A stretch of DNA of 64,000 nucleotides from Flavobacterium palustre (GTDB taxonomy: Bacteria; Bacteroidota; Bacteroidia; Flavobacteriales; Flavobacteriaceae), in contig NZ_BMGA01000002.1 in assembly GCF_014639535.1 (NCBI RefSeq), positions 186,001-250,000 on the forward strand, in the 5' to 3' direction. This document shows, in pieces, positions 25,620 to 33,881 of the stretch. The translations under genes were made by a program, and so were the position numbers. Numbering within the stretch: the stretch's first letter is position 1; each line of letters starts with the position of its first letter. The notes beneath the pieces were generated by a model, which was not told where the DNA came from, ran no database searches, and saw nothing but the letters and a program-made list of their open reading frames with translations.

Positions 25620-26756
25620 ATGAAAAAAGTACTTTTTATAGATCGTGATGGAACGATTGTTTTAGAACCGGAAGGATATCAATTAGATAGCTTGGAGAAA
25701 TTAGAGTTTTTCCCAAAAGCATTTCAATATTTGGCTAAAATTGCTAACGAATTGGATTATGAATTGGCAATGGTAACGAATCAGGATGGTTTAGGAACGA
25801 ATTCTTTTCCGGAAGATACTTTTTGGCCAACACAGGATTTTATCTTAAAGGCTTTTCAAAACGAAGGAGTTTTGTTTGATGATATTTTTATAGACCGTTC
25901 TTTCCCGGAAGACAATGCGCCTACACGCAAGCCGCGTACAGGAATGTTAACTAAATACATTGACAATCCAAATTATGATTTGGCTAATTCTTTTGTTCTT
26001 GGTGACCGATTGACAGATGTGGAACTGGCTAAAAACCTTGGTGCAAAAGCGATCTTTTTAAACACTACCGACGGAGCAGGAAGTTCTGAAATAAGCGCTA
26101 AAAGAGAAGAATTAGATGCTGTGATTGCTTTGCAAACTATGGATTGGAAAAAAATCTATGAGTTTTTAAAATTAGAAGCCCGCACCGCTTCCATCACAAG
26201 AAAAACACACGAAACTGATATCTATATCAAATTGAATTTGGACGGAACAGGAAAAAGTAACATCGATACAGGAATTGCTTTTTTTGACCATATGCTGGAT
26301 CAAATTTCGCGTCACGGACAAATGGATCTGGAAATCAAAGTAAAAGGCGATTTGGAAGTTGATGAGCACCACACTATTGAAGATACTGCAATTGCTTTAG
26401 GAGAAGTTTATGCTAAAGCGCTTGGAAATAAATTAGGTATTGAGCGTTACGGCTTCTGTCTGCCAATGGACGATTGTTTAGCACAAGTTGCTATTGATTT
26501 TGGTGGAAGAAACTGGTTGATTTGGGAAACAGAATTCAAACGCGAAATGGTTGGTAAAATGCCAACGGAGATGTTTTTCCACTTTTTCAAATCGTTCTCT
26601 GATGGTGCCAAAGCAAACATCAACATCAAAGCAGAAGGCGATAACGAACATCACAAAATCGAAGCAATCTTTAAAGCTTTTGCAAAAGCAATAAAAGTAG
26701 CCGTAAAACGTGATACAGAAAAAATGATTTTACCTTCAACAAAAGGAATGTTATAA
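25620..26756 (+). CDS. hisB: Bifunctional histidinol-phosphatase / imidazoleglycerol-phosphate dehydratase
   Basis: This 378-residue fusion carries two steps. Residues about 1-165 are a HAD phosphatase ([11 protein letters not shown] with the nucleophile Asp pair, [34 protein letters not shown]) that removes phosphate from histidinol phosphate. Residues about 185-378 are the dehydratase with manganese-binding His repeats [15 protein letters not shown] and [18 protein letters not shown]. The Cys/His zinc loop known in E. coli HisB is absent; [15 protein letters not shown] stands in its place, so the phosphatase half is a zinc-less variant. Confidence 0.95.
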   Translation: MKKVLFIDRDGTIVLEPEGYQLDSLEKLEFFPKAFQYLAKIANELDYELAMVTNQDGLGTNSFPEDTFWPTQDFILKAFQNEGVLFDDIFIDRSFPEDNAPTRKPRTGMLTKYIDNPNYDLANSFVLGDRLTDVELAKNLGAKAIFLNTTDGAGSSEISAKREELDAVIALQTMDWKKIYEFLKLEARTASITRKTHETDIYIKLNLDGTGKSNIDTGIAFFDHMLDQISRHGQMDLEIKVKGDLEVDEHHTIEDTAIALGEVYAKALGNKLGIERYGFCLPMDDCLAQVAIDFGGRNWLIWETEFKREMVGKMPTEMFFHFFKSFSDGAKANINIKAEGDNEHHKIEAIFKAFAKAIKVAVKRDTEKMILPSTKGML

Positions 26757-26829
26757 AGTTGGAAGCTTGGAGTTGGAAGCTTGAAGTAAAATTTGCTTCT
26801 TCTAACTCCCAACTTCTAACTCCCAACTT
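26756..26829. repeat. Inverted repeat between hisB and hisH
   Basis: The left arm (26756-26786) repeats AAGTTGGAAG and AGTTGGAAGC, and the right arm (26796-26829) repeats CTAACTCCCAACTT; they pair imperfectly over about 30 bases. Confidence 0.65.
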
Positions 26830-26837
26830 AAAAAGAA

Positions 26838-27419
26838 ATGAAAATAGTTATCATAAATTACGGAGCAGGAAATATTCAAAGTATTCTATTTGCCATAGAA
26901 AGATTGGGTTATACCGCTGTGTTAACCAATAATCCTGACGAAATAAAAGCGGCTGACAAAGTAATTTTTCCAGGCGTAGGAGAGGCGAGTTATGCCATGA
27001 AAATGCTTAAAGAAAGAGGTTTGGATACTTTAATTCCAACATTAAAACAACCGGTTTTAGGAATTTGTCTGGGCATGCAATTGATGTGTAATCATACTGA
27101 AGAAGGAAATACGACTGGTTTGGGTATTTTTGATGTAAATGTGACTAAATTTACCCCAAAAGTAAAAGTGCCACAAATGGGCTGGAATACCATTTACGAT
27201 CTAAAATCGGATTTATTTAAAGATGTAGCCGAAAAAGAATACATGTATTTGGTACATAGTTTTTATGCTCCTATTTGTGAAGAAACCATTGCAACCACTG
27301 ATTACGAATTGCCTTATTCTTCTGCATTGGAAAATGGTAATTTTTACGGAACACAGTTTCACCCGGAGAAAAGTGGGGATATGGGAGAGAAAATCTTAGG
27401 CAATTTTTTAAAGCTATAA
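26838..27419 (+). CDS. hisH: Imidazole glycerol phosphate synthase, glutamine amidotransferase subunit
   Basis: HisH supplies ammonia from glutamine to HisF. The 193-residue class-I amidotransferase has the nucleophile Cys in PVLGICLGMQLM, the oxyanion-region start VIINYGAGNIQSI, and the catalytic His and Glu in GTQFHPEKSGDMG. It is the fifth gene of the operon and functions as a dimer with HisF, whose gene is two positions downstream. Confidence 0.95.
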   Translation: MKIVIINYGAGNIQSILFAIERLGYTAVLTNNPDEIKAADKVIFPGVGEASYAMKMLKERGLDTLIPTLKQPVLGICLGMQLMCNHTEEGNTTGLGIFDVNVTKFTPKVKVPQMGWNTIYDLKSDLFKDVAEKEYMYLVHSFYAPICEETIATTDYELPYSSALENGNFYGTQFHPEKSGDMGEKILGNFLKL

Positions 27420-27447
27420 AATTTCAATAACAATATTAAAAATCAGC

Positions 27448-27478
27448 GGAATGAGATTGCTTCGTTCCTCACAATGAC
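27448..27478. repeat. Short REP-like repeat fragment before hisA
   Basis: The stretch contains GAGATTGCTTCGTTCCTC followed by ACAATGAC, a motif type that recurs as an intergenic repeat in Bacteroidota genomes. Only one arm is present here. It includes a possible upstream hisA start at 27474. Confidence 0.4.
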
Positions 27479-27485
27479 AAATAAA

Positions 27486-28211
27486 ATGAGAATAATACCA
27501 GCTATAGACATCATCGACGGAAAATGTGTTCGTTTGTCAAAAGGTGATTACAATACTAAAATAATTTACAACGAAAATCCGCTTGAGGTAGCCAAAGAAT
27601 TTGAGGCGCACGGAATCGAATATTTGCATTTGGTAGATTTAGACGGAGCAAAATCAAGCAAGATTATCAACTATAAAATATTAGAGCAAATTGCCACTCA
27701 AACTAAATTGAAAATTGATTTTGGTGGTGGTTTAAAAGCGGATTCTGATTTAAAAATTGCTTTCGAAAGTGGTGCAAACCAAATTACTGGCGGAAGTATT
27801 GCGGTAAAAAATCGCGCTGTTTTTGAAAAATGGATTGCTGAATACGGTTCGGATAAAATCATTTTAGGAGCTGATGCTAATAATGAAAAAGTAGCGGTTT
27901 CAGGTTGGTTAGAAGATTCTAATGAAGACTTAGTTCCTTTTATTCAGGATTATCAGGCTAAAGGAATTCAATATGTAATTTGTACCGATATTGCCAAAGA
28001 CGGAATGTTACAAGGACCAAGTTTTGATTTATATTCTAAAATTCTGGATCAGGCCAAAGGTTTAAAATTAATTGCTTCGGGAGGAATTTCAACTTTTGAC
28101 GAATTGCCAAAATTAGCCGAAATTGGTTGTGAAGGAACTATTATCGGAAAAGCTATTTATGAAGGAAGAATCTCGTTGAAACAGTTAGAGAATTATATAA
28201 TTAGTTTATAG
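27486..28211 (+). CDS. hisA: 1-(5-phosphoribosyl)-5-[(5-phosphoribosylamino)methylideneamino]imidazole-4-carboxamide isomerase
   Basis: HisA is a TIM-barrel isomerase (ProFAR isomerase). The 241-residue product opens with [20 protein letters not shown], where the Asp of AIDI is the catalytic base, and has [13 protein letters not shown], the acid Asp in [20 protein letters not shown], and the phosphate-binding [10 protein letters not shown] chose the ATG at 27486, which gives the family's usual start; an ATG at 27474 would add four residues from a repeat. It is the sixth his gene. Confidence 0.94.
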   Translation: MRIIPAIDIIDGKCVRLSKGDYNTKIIYNENPLEVAKEFEAHGIEYLHLVDLDGAKSSKIINYKILEQIATQTKLKIDFGGGLKADSDLKIAFESGANQITGGSIAVKNRAVFEKWIAEYGSDKIILGADANNEKVAVSGWLEDSNEDLVPFIQDYQAKGIQYVICTDIAKDGMLQGPSFDLYSKILDQAKGLKLIASGGISTFDELPKLAEIGCEGTIIGKAIYEGRISLKQLENYIISL

Positions 28212-28277
28212 TTTATTGTTAATAGTTTGTAGTTGTAGAACGGCAAACCTTAAACAATAAACCACTAACAACAAACA
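28210..28277. repeat. Imperfect inverted repeat between hisA and hisF
   Basis: Bases 28210-28234 (AGTTTATTGTTAATAG and more) and 28253-28277 are complementary at about 19 of 25 positions. Its words resemble the repeat between fabG and the VWA gene at 10817. Confidence 0.6.
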
Positions 28278-28283
28278 AAAAGA

Positions 28284-29039
28284 ATGCTTACAAAAAGAAT
28301 TATCCCTTGTTTGGATATCAAAAACGGGAGAACTGTAAAAGGAGTAAATTTTGTAGATTTGCGCGATGCGGGAGATCCGGTGGAATTAGCCAAAATTTAT
28401 TCGGATGAAGGAGCTGACGAATTAGTGTTTCTGGATATTTCAGCAACGGAAGAAAGAAGACGAACTCTGGTTGATTTGGTTCGAAAAGTAGCTTCGACTA
28501 TCAATATTCCGTTTACTGTGGGGGGAGGAATTTCGGCTGTTGAAGATGTTGAAGTATTGTTGCAAAATGGTGCTGACAAAGTTTCCATTAATTCCTCAGC
28601 GGTTAAAAATCCCCAGTTGATTAACGATTTGGCACAGAAATTCGGAAGTCAATGTGTGGTGGTAGCTATTGATGCCAAGCAAATTGATGGGGAATGGATT
28701 GTGCATTTAGTAGGAGGAAAAGTACCAACAGAAATTCGATTATTTGACTGGGCTGTTGAAGTAGAACAAAGAGGAGCAGGAGAAATTCTTTTTACCTCAA
28801 TGGATAATGACGGGACCAAAAACGGATTTGCTAATGAAGCTTTGGCTAAACTGTCAAGCTTAGTGAATATCCCGATTATTGCTTCAGGTGGTGCCGGAAA
28901 CATTCAGCATTTTGTGGATAGCTTTGCTAAAGGAAAGGCTGATGCAGCCCTGGCAGCCAGTGTTTTTCATTTCAAGGAAATTGAAATCAAGGCTTTGAAA
29001 AAAGAACTTAAAAATAACAATATAGAAGTCAGAATCTAA
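28284..29039 (+). CDS. hisF: Imidazole glycerol phosphate synthase, cyclase subunit
   Basis: HisF closes the imidazole ring with ammonia from HisH and releases AICAR. The 251-residue TIM barrel starts [23 protein letters not shown], with the catalytic Asp in CLDI. It continues with [28 protein letters not shown]-type blocks, the second catalytic Asp in [13 protein letters not shown], and phosphate-binding IIASGGAG. It follows hisA directly and is followed by hisIE after 27 bases. Confidence 0.96.
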   Translation: MLTKRIIPCLDIKNGRTVKGVNFVDLRDAGDPVELAKIYSDEGADELVFLDISATEERRRTLVDLVRKVASTINIPFTVGGGISAVEDVEVLLQNGADKVSINSSAVKNPQLINDLAQKFGSQCVVVAIDAKQIDGEWIVHLVGGKVPTEIRLFDWAVEVEQRGAGEILFTSMDNDGTKNGFANEALAKLSSLVNIPIIASGGAGNIQHFVDSFAKGKADAALAASVFHFKEIEIKALKKELKNNNIEVRI

Positions 29040-29066
29040 AATCTGAATTCTAAAATCTAAAATAAA

Positions 29067-29666
29067 ATGGAAATAGATTTTTCAAAAAGTGCACACGGAT
29101 TAATTCCCGCCATCATTCAGGATAGTGAAACTAAAAATGTTTTGATGTTAGGCTATATGAACGACGAAGCTTATCAAAAAACAATTGAGACAGGAAAAGT
29201 AACTTTTTTTAGTCGCTCTAAGCAACGTCTTTGGACAAAAGGAGAGGAAAGTGGTCACTTTTTAAATTTGGTTGATATTAAGAATGATTGCGATGGTGAT
29301 ACACTTTTAGTTCAGGCTGTTCCTGTAGGACCAACTTGCCACACGGGTGCTGATACCTGTTGGCAAACTCCAAACGAAAGCAGTTATGGTTTTATTTCAG
29401 AATTGGAAAATACCATTCAGTCAAGAAGAGAAAAAGCAGATTCTGAACAAAGTTATGTGGCTTCTCTTTTTGCAAAAGGAATCAATAAAATAGCTCAAAA
29501 AGTAGGGGAAGAAGCCGTAGAAGTGGTTATCGAAGCCAAAGACGCTAATGATAATTTATTTTTAGACGAAAGTGCTGATTTATTATTCCATTATTTGATT
29601 TTATTACAAGCTAAAGGATACAAATTAGAAGATGTTATTAAGGTTTTAAAAAGCCGTCAGAAATAG
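29067..29666 (+). CDS. hisIE: Bifunctional phosphoribosyl-AMP cyclohydrolase / phosphoribosyl-ATP pyrophosphatase
   Basis: The 199-residue fusion performs steps two and three of the pathway. Residues about 1-105 are the HisI cyclohydrolase with FFSRSKQRLWTKGEESGH, the metal/zinc ligands DCDGDTLLVQAVPVGPTCHTGADTCW (Asp and Cys residues). Residues about 110-199 are the HisE pyrophosphatase helical domain with KVGEEAVEVVIEAK and DESADLLFHYLILL. It is the last his gene, and an inverted repeat with a T run follows it. Confidence 0.95.
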   Translation: MEIDFSKSAHGLIPAIIQDSETKNVLMLGYMNDEAYQKTIETGKVTFFSRSKQRLWTKGEESGHFLNLVDIKNDCDGDTLLVQAVPVGPTCHTGADTCWQTPNESSYGFISELENTIQSRREKADSEQSYVASLFAKGINKIAQKVGEEAVEVVIEAKDANDNLFLDESADLLFHYLILLQAKGYKLEDVIKVLKSRQK

Positions 29667-29693
29667 CATCTATATTTTCTGTTAATTTATATC

Positions 29694-29747
29694 AAAAACG
29701 AGTTTATAAGTGTAAAAAAACACCTTATAGATTCGTTTTTATTTTTT
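29694..29747 (+). terminator. Terminator of the his operon
   Basis: AAAAACGAGTTTATAAGTGT (29694-29713) pairs imperfectly with bases 29720-29740 (ending ATTCGTTTTT), and a T-rich run follows. It is the expected end of the his transcript. Confidence 0.75.
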
Positions 29748-29806
29748 CACAAAAACACAATCTGTTATATTTACCACATTAATTAATGATTTAGATACAA
29801 CAACTT

Positions 29807-30934
29807 ATGATTTTTGATAAAACTCATTTTTCAGAAGATTTAATCGATACTAAAATAAAAACAGGACTATACATCATATTGACCACTGACGAAGACGATT
29901 CCCGTCCGGTATATATATCGGGCAATTTTAACGATTGGCGTACTCAGGACAAGGAATTTATGATGGAAAAAGTAGGTGTAGGTCTGTATCATTATAAGTT
30001 CACGCATGATTTTGATTATCCGGAAACCTTATTGTATAAATTTACTAAAGGAGACTGGAGTGATGTAGAAATTGGTATTAATGAAGAGCGAACAGAAAAT
30101 CGTTCAACAACTAAACATACTGGAATTCAAAACGAACATGTATTTAAATGGAGAAGAAACTGGTTGCCATTCAAGCCTAATTTTTTGCCTCAAATCCAGT
30201 TAATATCGGATGAATTTGAAATTCCGCAACTCAATACAACCAGAAAAATTTGGGCTTTATTGCCACATGATTATGATGCTTCGGAAGAAAGTTATCCGGT
30301 GATGTATTTGCAGGATGCCCAGAATTTATTCAATGAAAATGCTGAATATGGTAATTGGGAAATTGACAAAAAGTTGGCGGTAATGTCCGAATACAAAGTG
30401 GGGAAGATTATCGTTATTGCTGTTGAACATGCCGAAGAAGACCGAATAAAAGAATACAATGTAGGGAAAACAGTTTTAGGAAAAGGCAGAGGGAAAAAAT
30501 ACATTCAGTTTTTAGTTGAAACCTTAAAACCTTATGTTGACAGTAATTTCAGAACTAAAAAAGAAAGAGAATTTACAGGAATAGGAGGAAGTTCGATGGG
30601 AGCTTTGGTAAGTATCTTTAGTGGTTTAAGATATCCGGAAGTATTTGGTAAATTGATGATATTTTCACCTTCACTTTGGGTTAACCCAAAAATAAAAGTT
30701 AAAGAAGCTGAAAATTCCGGAGACACTAAAATTTATTTGTATGCCGGAGGTGATGAAAGTGAAACCATGATTGAACATGTGGAAACTTTTAAAAACCGAA
30801 TACTTGAAAATGAATTTGTTAATGATAAGATGAAGATTAATCTCAGTATTAACAAATTAGGAAAACACAATGAAACCTATTGGAGTGACGAATTCCCTAA
30901 AGCAATAGAGTGGTTATTTTTTAGTACTAAGTAA
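29807..30934 (+). CDS. Alpha/beta hydrolase (esterase) with N-terminal glycogen-binding-like (CBM48/E-set) domain
   Basis: This 375-residue protein has no signal peptide. Residues about 20-110 resemble a CBM48/E-set fold (PVYISGNFNDWRTQDKEF, LYKFTKGDWSDVEIG). Residues about 140-375 form a putative esterase domain (COG2819 type): YPVMYLQDAQNLF near the start, a nucleophile elbow GIGGSSMGALVS (Ser), an Asp candidate in YLYAGGDESET, and a His candidate in GKHNETYWSDEFP. It opens the plus-strand half of the ligase/peptidase cluster, so it may cut an ester or amide in the cluster's product or precursor. Confidence 0.8.
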   Translation: MIFDKTHFSEDLIDTKIKTGLYIILTTDEDDSRPVYISGNFNDWRTQDKEFMMEKVGVGLYHYKFTHDFDYPETLLYKFTKGDWSDVEIGINEERTENRSTTKHTGIQNEHVFKWRRNWLPFKPNFLPQIQLISDEFEIPQLNTTRKIWALLPHDYDASEESYPVMYLQDAQNLFNENAEYGNWEIDKKLAVMSEYKVGKIIVIAVEHAEEDRIKEYNVGKTVLGKGRGKKYIQFLVETLKPYVDSNFRTKKEREFTGIGGSSMGALVSIFSGLRYPEVFGKLMIFSPSLWVNPKIKVKEAENSGDTKIYLYAGGDESETMIEHVETFKNRILENEFVNDKMKINLSINKLGKHNETYWSDEFPKAIEWLFFSTK

Positions 30935-30980
30935 TTGGAAATATTTAATGACATACCGTAACAACGATTTATCATATAAA

Positions 30981-31066
30981 CATATAAGTCAAGTAAGAAT
31001 TAAATCTACAATGCACTTATTGTTACTTAAGGTATATAAGTAAAAAAACTTAAATGACTTATATGG
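30981..31066. repeat. Inverted repeat with ATATAAGTCA core before the aminopeptidase gene
   Basis: CATATAAGTCAAGTAAG (30981-30997) and CTTAAATGACTTATATG (about 31050-31066) are complementary at 15 of 17 positions. The same core recurs at 36298-36355. The coordinate of the right arm may be off by one base. Confidence 0.6.
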
Positions 31067-31114
31067 TTGAAAAAAGCGATATTGTTTTACTCTTACAACT
31101 TAAAGACAATTAGA

Positions 31115-32545
31115 ATGAAAATAATAAAGATTGATAGTTTAGAAAATTTTTCAGGAACAGTTTTAGTTCCTGTTTTTGAAACTGCTGCCAAAGATTTGGT
31201 TCCAATCCAATTTGAAGGACTGGAAATTTCATCCAGGTTATTTTCCGGCAAAAAAGACACTTATTATTTAGCCGAAAAAAACGGCACTATTTTTATTTTT
31301 ATTGGCTTAGGAAAAACAACTGATTATAAATCGTTAAAAACAAATTTCAGAAGAATTGCTTTCAAAGAAAAAGACACATTTAGCTCAAATGTGTCTTTAT
31401 TTTTACCGGATGTTTTTACTGAAGAACTGGTGGAAGCCGCTATTTTAGGATTGCTTTTAGGAACTTATAATTTAGGACATTATAAAAAGCAAGATACTCA
31501 TCCGTTTTTGAATGCTGATTTTATACTTCAAATTTTATCAGCTAATGATTTTTCGAAATCCATTGATAAGGCTATAAAAATTGCGAGAGCCCAACTGGAA
31601 ATTTTCAGCCTAGTTGATTTACCTCCTAATAAAGTAACTCCAAAATTTTTAGCACAATGGGCTCAAAATAAAGGAAATCATTATGGTTTTGATGTAAAAG
31701 TGCTGGGATTAGAAACCGCTAAACAAGAAAATCTTGGTGCTTTTGTAGCGGTTGGAAAAGGAAGCGAAAATGAAGCTCAATTTGTAATTATGAATTACAG
31801 TCCTAAAAACGCTGAGGCTAATTTAAAGCACCTTGGTTTGGTTGGGAAAGGAATCACTTTTGATACCGGCGGATTGAATATCAAGACATCGGGCATGGTA
31901 CATATGAAATGTGATATGGCTGGTGGAGCTGCTGTTTTGGGAGCAATGCAACTGATAGCCGATTTACAATTGCCGGTAAAAGTTACTGCTATTGTTCCTT
32001 GTGCCGAAAATTCGGTCGATAGTAAGTCTTTTTTACCAAGTGATGTTATCCATAGTTACAGCGGTAATACCATTGAAATTATCGATACGGATGCCGAAGG
32101 CCGATTGGTTTTGGCCGATGGATTATCATACTTAATTAAGAATTACAATCCTGAATATATTGTAGATATTGCCACGCTTACAGGAAGCAGTGTGGCTACT
32201 TTTGGATACGAATGTGCCGCTTTGTTTAGTAATAATGAGGTGATTTCGAAAAAACTTCAGGAAATAGGTGAGAAAATCGGAGAGCGTTTATGGCCGTTAC
32301 CACTATGGGATGATTATAAAAAGGACATAGAAAGTGACATTGCCGATGTGAAGAATTTTAGCGGAAAACCAGTAGCCGGAGCCATCAGCGCAGCTAAATT
32401 CTTAGAGTTTTTTACTAAAGAACATAAGGCCTGGGCGCACTTGGATATAGCCGGTGTTGCCTTTGGTGATGACGAATTTGCAAAAAGTAAACATGCAACT
32501 GCTTATGGTGTACATTTATTGACTAAATTCATAGAAAATTTATGA
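31115..32545 (+). CDS. M17 family leucyl aminopeptidase
   Basis: This 476-residue cytoplasmic dizinc aminopeptidase shows the full M17 active site: GKGITFDTGGLNIKTSG (Lys and Asp ligands), HMKCDMAGGAAVLGAM (Asp), the signature block DTDAEGRLVLADGLSYL (Asp and Glu; usually NTDAEGRL), and the bicarbonate-site region. The N-terminal domain (about 1-170) is variable as usual. I start at the ATG at 31115, which opens with MKIIKIDSLENFSG; an upstream TTG would add an unsupported leader. It ends 4 bases before the ATP-grasp gene, so the two are translationally linked. It may trim the cluster's product rather than be a housekeeping PepA. Confidence 0.9.
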   Translation: MKIIKIDSLENFSGTVLVPVFETAAKDLVPIQFEGLEISSRLFSGKKDTYYLAEKNGTIFIFIGLGKTTDYKSLKTNFRRIAFKEKDTFSSNVSLFLPDVFTEELVEAAILGLLLGTYNLGHYKKQDTHPFLNADFILQILSANDFSKSIDKAIKIARAQLEIFSLVDLPPNKVTPKFLAQWAQNKGNHYGFDVKVLGLETAKQENLGAFVAVGKGSENEAQFVIMNYSPKNAEANLKHLGLVGKGITFDTGGLNIKTSGMVHMKCDMAGGAAVLGAMQLIADLQLPVKVTAIVPCAENSVDSKSFLPSDVIHSYSGNTIEIIDTDAEGRLVLADGLSYLIKNYNPEYIVDIATLTGSSVATFGYECAALFSNNEVISKKLQEIGEKIGERLWPLPLWDDYKKDIESDIADVKNFSGKPVAGAISAAKFLEFFTKEHKAWAHLDIAGVAFGDDEFAKSKHATAYGVHLLTKFIENL

Positions 32546-32549
32546 CATT

Positions 32550-33764
32550 ATGGAAAGTGCTAAAAGTTTCGTTTGTATCTCAAATTATTTTAAAGGAACT
32601 GATTTTCTAATTCAGTTAAAAAAACTGGGGAATACCGTATATCTTGTAACTAGTGAGAAACTACGTGACAAGCCTTGGCCACATGATTATATAGACGAAA
32701 TTTTCTATATGCAGGGACAGGATACCGATTGGAATTTAGAGCATTTATTACTGGGAGTTGGCAATTTGATGAAAACGAACAAGGTTGACGCCATAGTAGC
32801 ATTGGACGATTATGATGTTGAAAAAGCCACTTATCTAAGAGAAAATCTCAGAATTGACGGGATGGGACAAACTACAGGCCGTTATTTTAGAGACAAACTC
32901 GCTATGAGAATGAGAGCCAAAAGTTGCGGAATTCCTATTCCGGCATTTTGTTCTTTATTTAATGACCATGACATCAATACTTTTGCCGATACTGTTGCTC
33001 CACCCTGGGTTTTAAAACCACGTTCCGAAGCTTCTGCATCCGGAATTATAAAGGTTTTTGATAAAGAAGCTTTGTGGATTCATATTACCGAAATGGGCAA
33101 TAATCGTTTTAAATATTTATTGGAACAATTCAAACCCGGCGATGTCTATCATTGTGACAGTTTGGTTTTAGACCGTAAAAAAATATTCAGTCTGACTTCA
33201 AAATATCTGGCTACGCCAATGGAAATAACACAAGGAGGAGGCGTTTTTAGAAGTTCGAATATTCCATACGATTCGGAAGACGATATCGAAATCAAAAAAG
33301 TAAATGAAGAAGTGCTGAAAAGCTTTGGTTTGAAAAATGGAGCGGCTCATACCGAATTTATAAAATGCAATGAAGACGGGAAAATCTATTTTCTGGAAAC
33401 TTCTTCCCGTGTAGGTGGTGCTCATATTGCCGAAATGGTCGAAGCGGCTTCGAATATTAATCTTTGGAAAGAATGGGCTATAATTGAAGATGCTTTGGTA
33501 AAAGAAAAAATATATCAATTGCCAAAAGTAAAAAAAGAATACGCCGGTATCGTTTTGACTCTGTCAAAATACCAACATCCTGATTTATCCTCTTTCTCTG
33601 ATCCTGAAGTTTGTTTCAGGGTTCCGTTGGATTATCATGCGGGATTAATAGTGAAATCGGATAAAAGTGAACGAGTTTTGGAATTACTCAACAATTATGT
33701 TGATCGTTTAATTGCCGATTATACTGTGGTTGTAGCACAAAACAAAGTCACTAAACTGCATTAG
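32550..33764 (+). CDS. ATP-grasp ligase (carbamoyl-phosphate-synthase-like fold)
   Basis: This 404-residue cytoplasmic protein has a pre-ATP-grasp Rossmann-like domain (about 1-105), then the ATP-grasp: PPWVLKPRSEASASGIIKVF contains the ATP-binding Lys and glycine-like loop, FKPGDVYHCDSLV the central strand, and HTEFIKCNEDGKIYFLETSSRVGG the magnesium ligands (Glu and the following Arg/Glu). Such enzymes activate a carboxylate as acyl-phosphate and join it to an amine. The amine and acid are unknown. It is joined 4 bases after the M17 aminopeptidase gene. Confidence 0.85.
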   Translation: MESAKSFVCISNYFKGTDFLIQLKKLGNTVYLVTSEKLRDKPWPHDYIDEIFYMQGQDTDWNLEHLLLGVGNLMKTNKVDAIVALDDYDVEKATYLRENLRIDGMGQTTGRYFRDKLAMRMRAKSCGIPIPAFCSLFNDHDINTFADTVAPPWVLKPRSEASASGIIKVFDKEALWIHITEMGNNRFKYLLEQFKPGDVYHCDSLVLDRKKIFSLTSKYLATPMEITQGGGVFRSSNIPYDSEDDIEIKKVNEEVLKSFGLKNGAAHTEFIKCNEDGKIYFLETSSRVGGAHIAEMVEAASNINLWKEWAIIEDALVKEKIYQLPKVKKEYAGIVLTLSKYQHPDLSSFSDPEVCFRVPLDYHAGLIVKSDKSERVLELLNNYVDRLIADYTVVVAQNKVTKLH

Positions 33765-33780
33765 TTATAACTACAAACTT

Positions 33781-33851
33781 TGTCATTCCGACGAAGGAGG
33801 AATCTCATCAAGTAATTCAGATAATGGGATTCCTCCTTCGTCGGAATGACA
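33781..33851. repeat. REP-like palindromic repeat
   Basis: Bases 33781-33808 and 33824-33851 are reverse complements at 27 of 28 positions, with a 15-base loop. The arm begins TGTCATTCCGACGAAGGAGG. Its GC content is far above the neighbourhood. Palindromes with this ATTCCGACGAAGGAGGAATC core are scattered in Bacteroidota genomes. It lies between two same-strand genes and overlaps a possible upstream start of the next one. Confidence 0.8.
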
Positions 33852-33881
33852 AATATTACTTTCAAAAAAGACTTCAAATTC

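Noticed and set aside
27474-27485. hisA start four codons upstream
   Set aside because: These codons come from a REP-like repeat fragment, and the family start [10 protein letters not shown] begins at 27486.
32550-33764. Large-subunit carbamoyl-phosphate synthase or biotin carboxylase
   Set aside because: The length and single ATP-grasp unit do not fit CarB, and there is no biotin-carrier gene; the context favours a peptide-type ligase.
33781-33851. Insertion-sequence end
   Set aside because: No transposase gene or target duplication is present; both arms lie within 71 bases.
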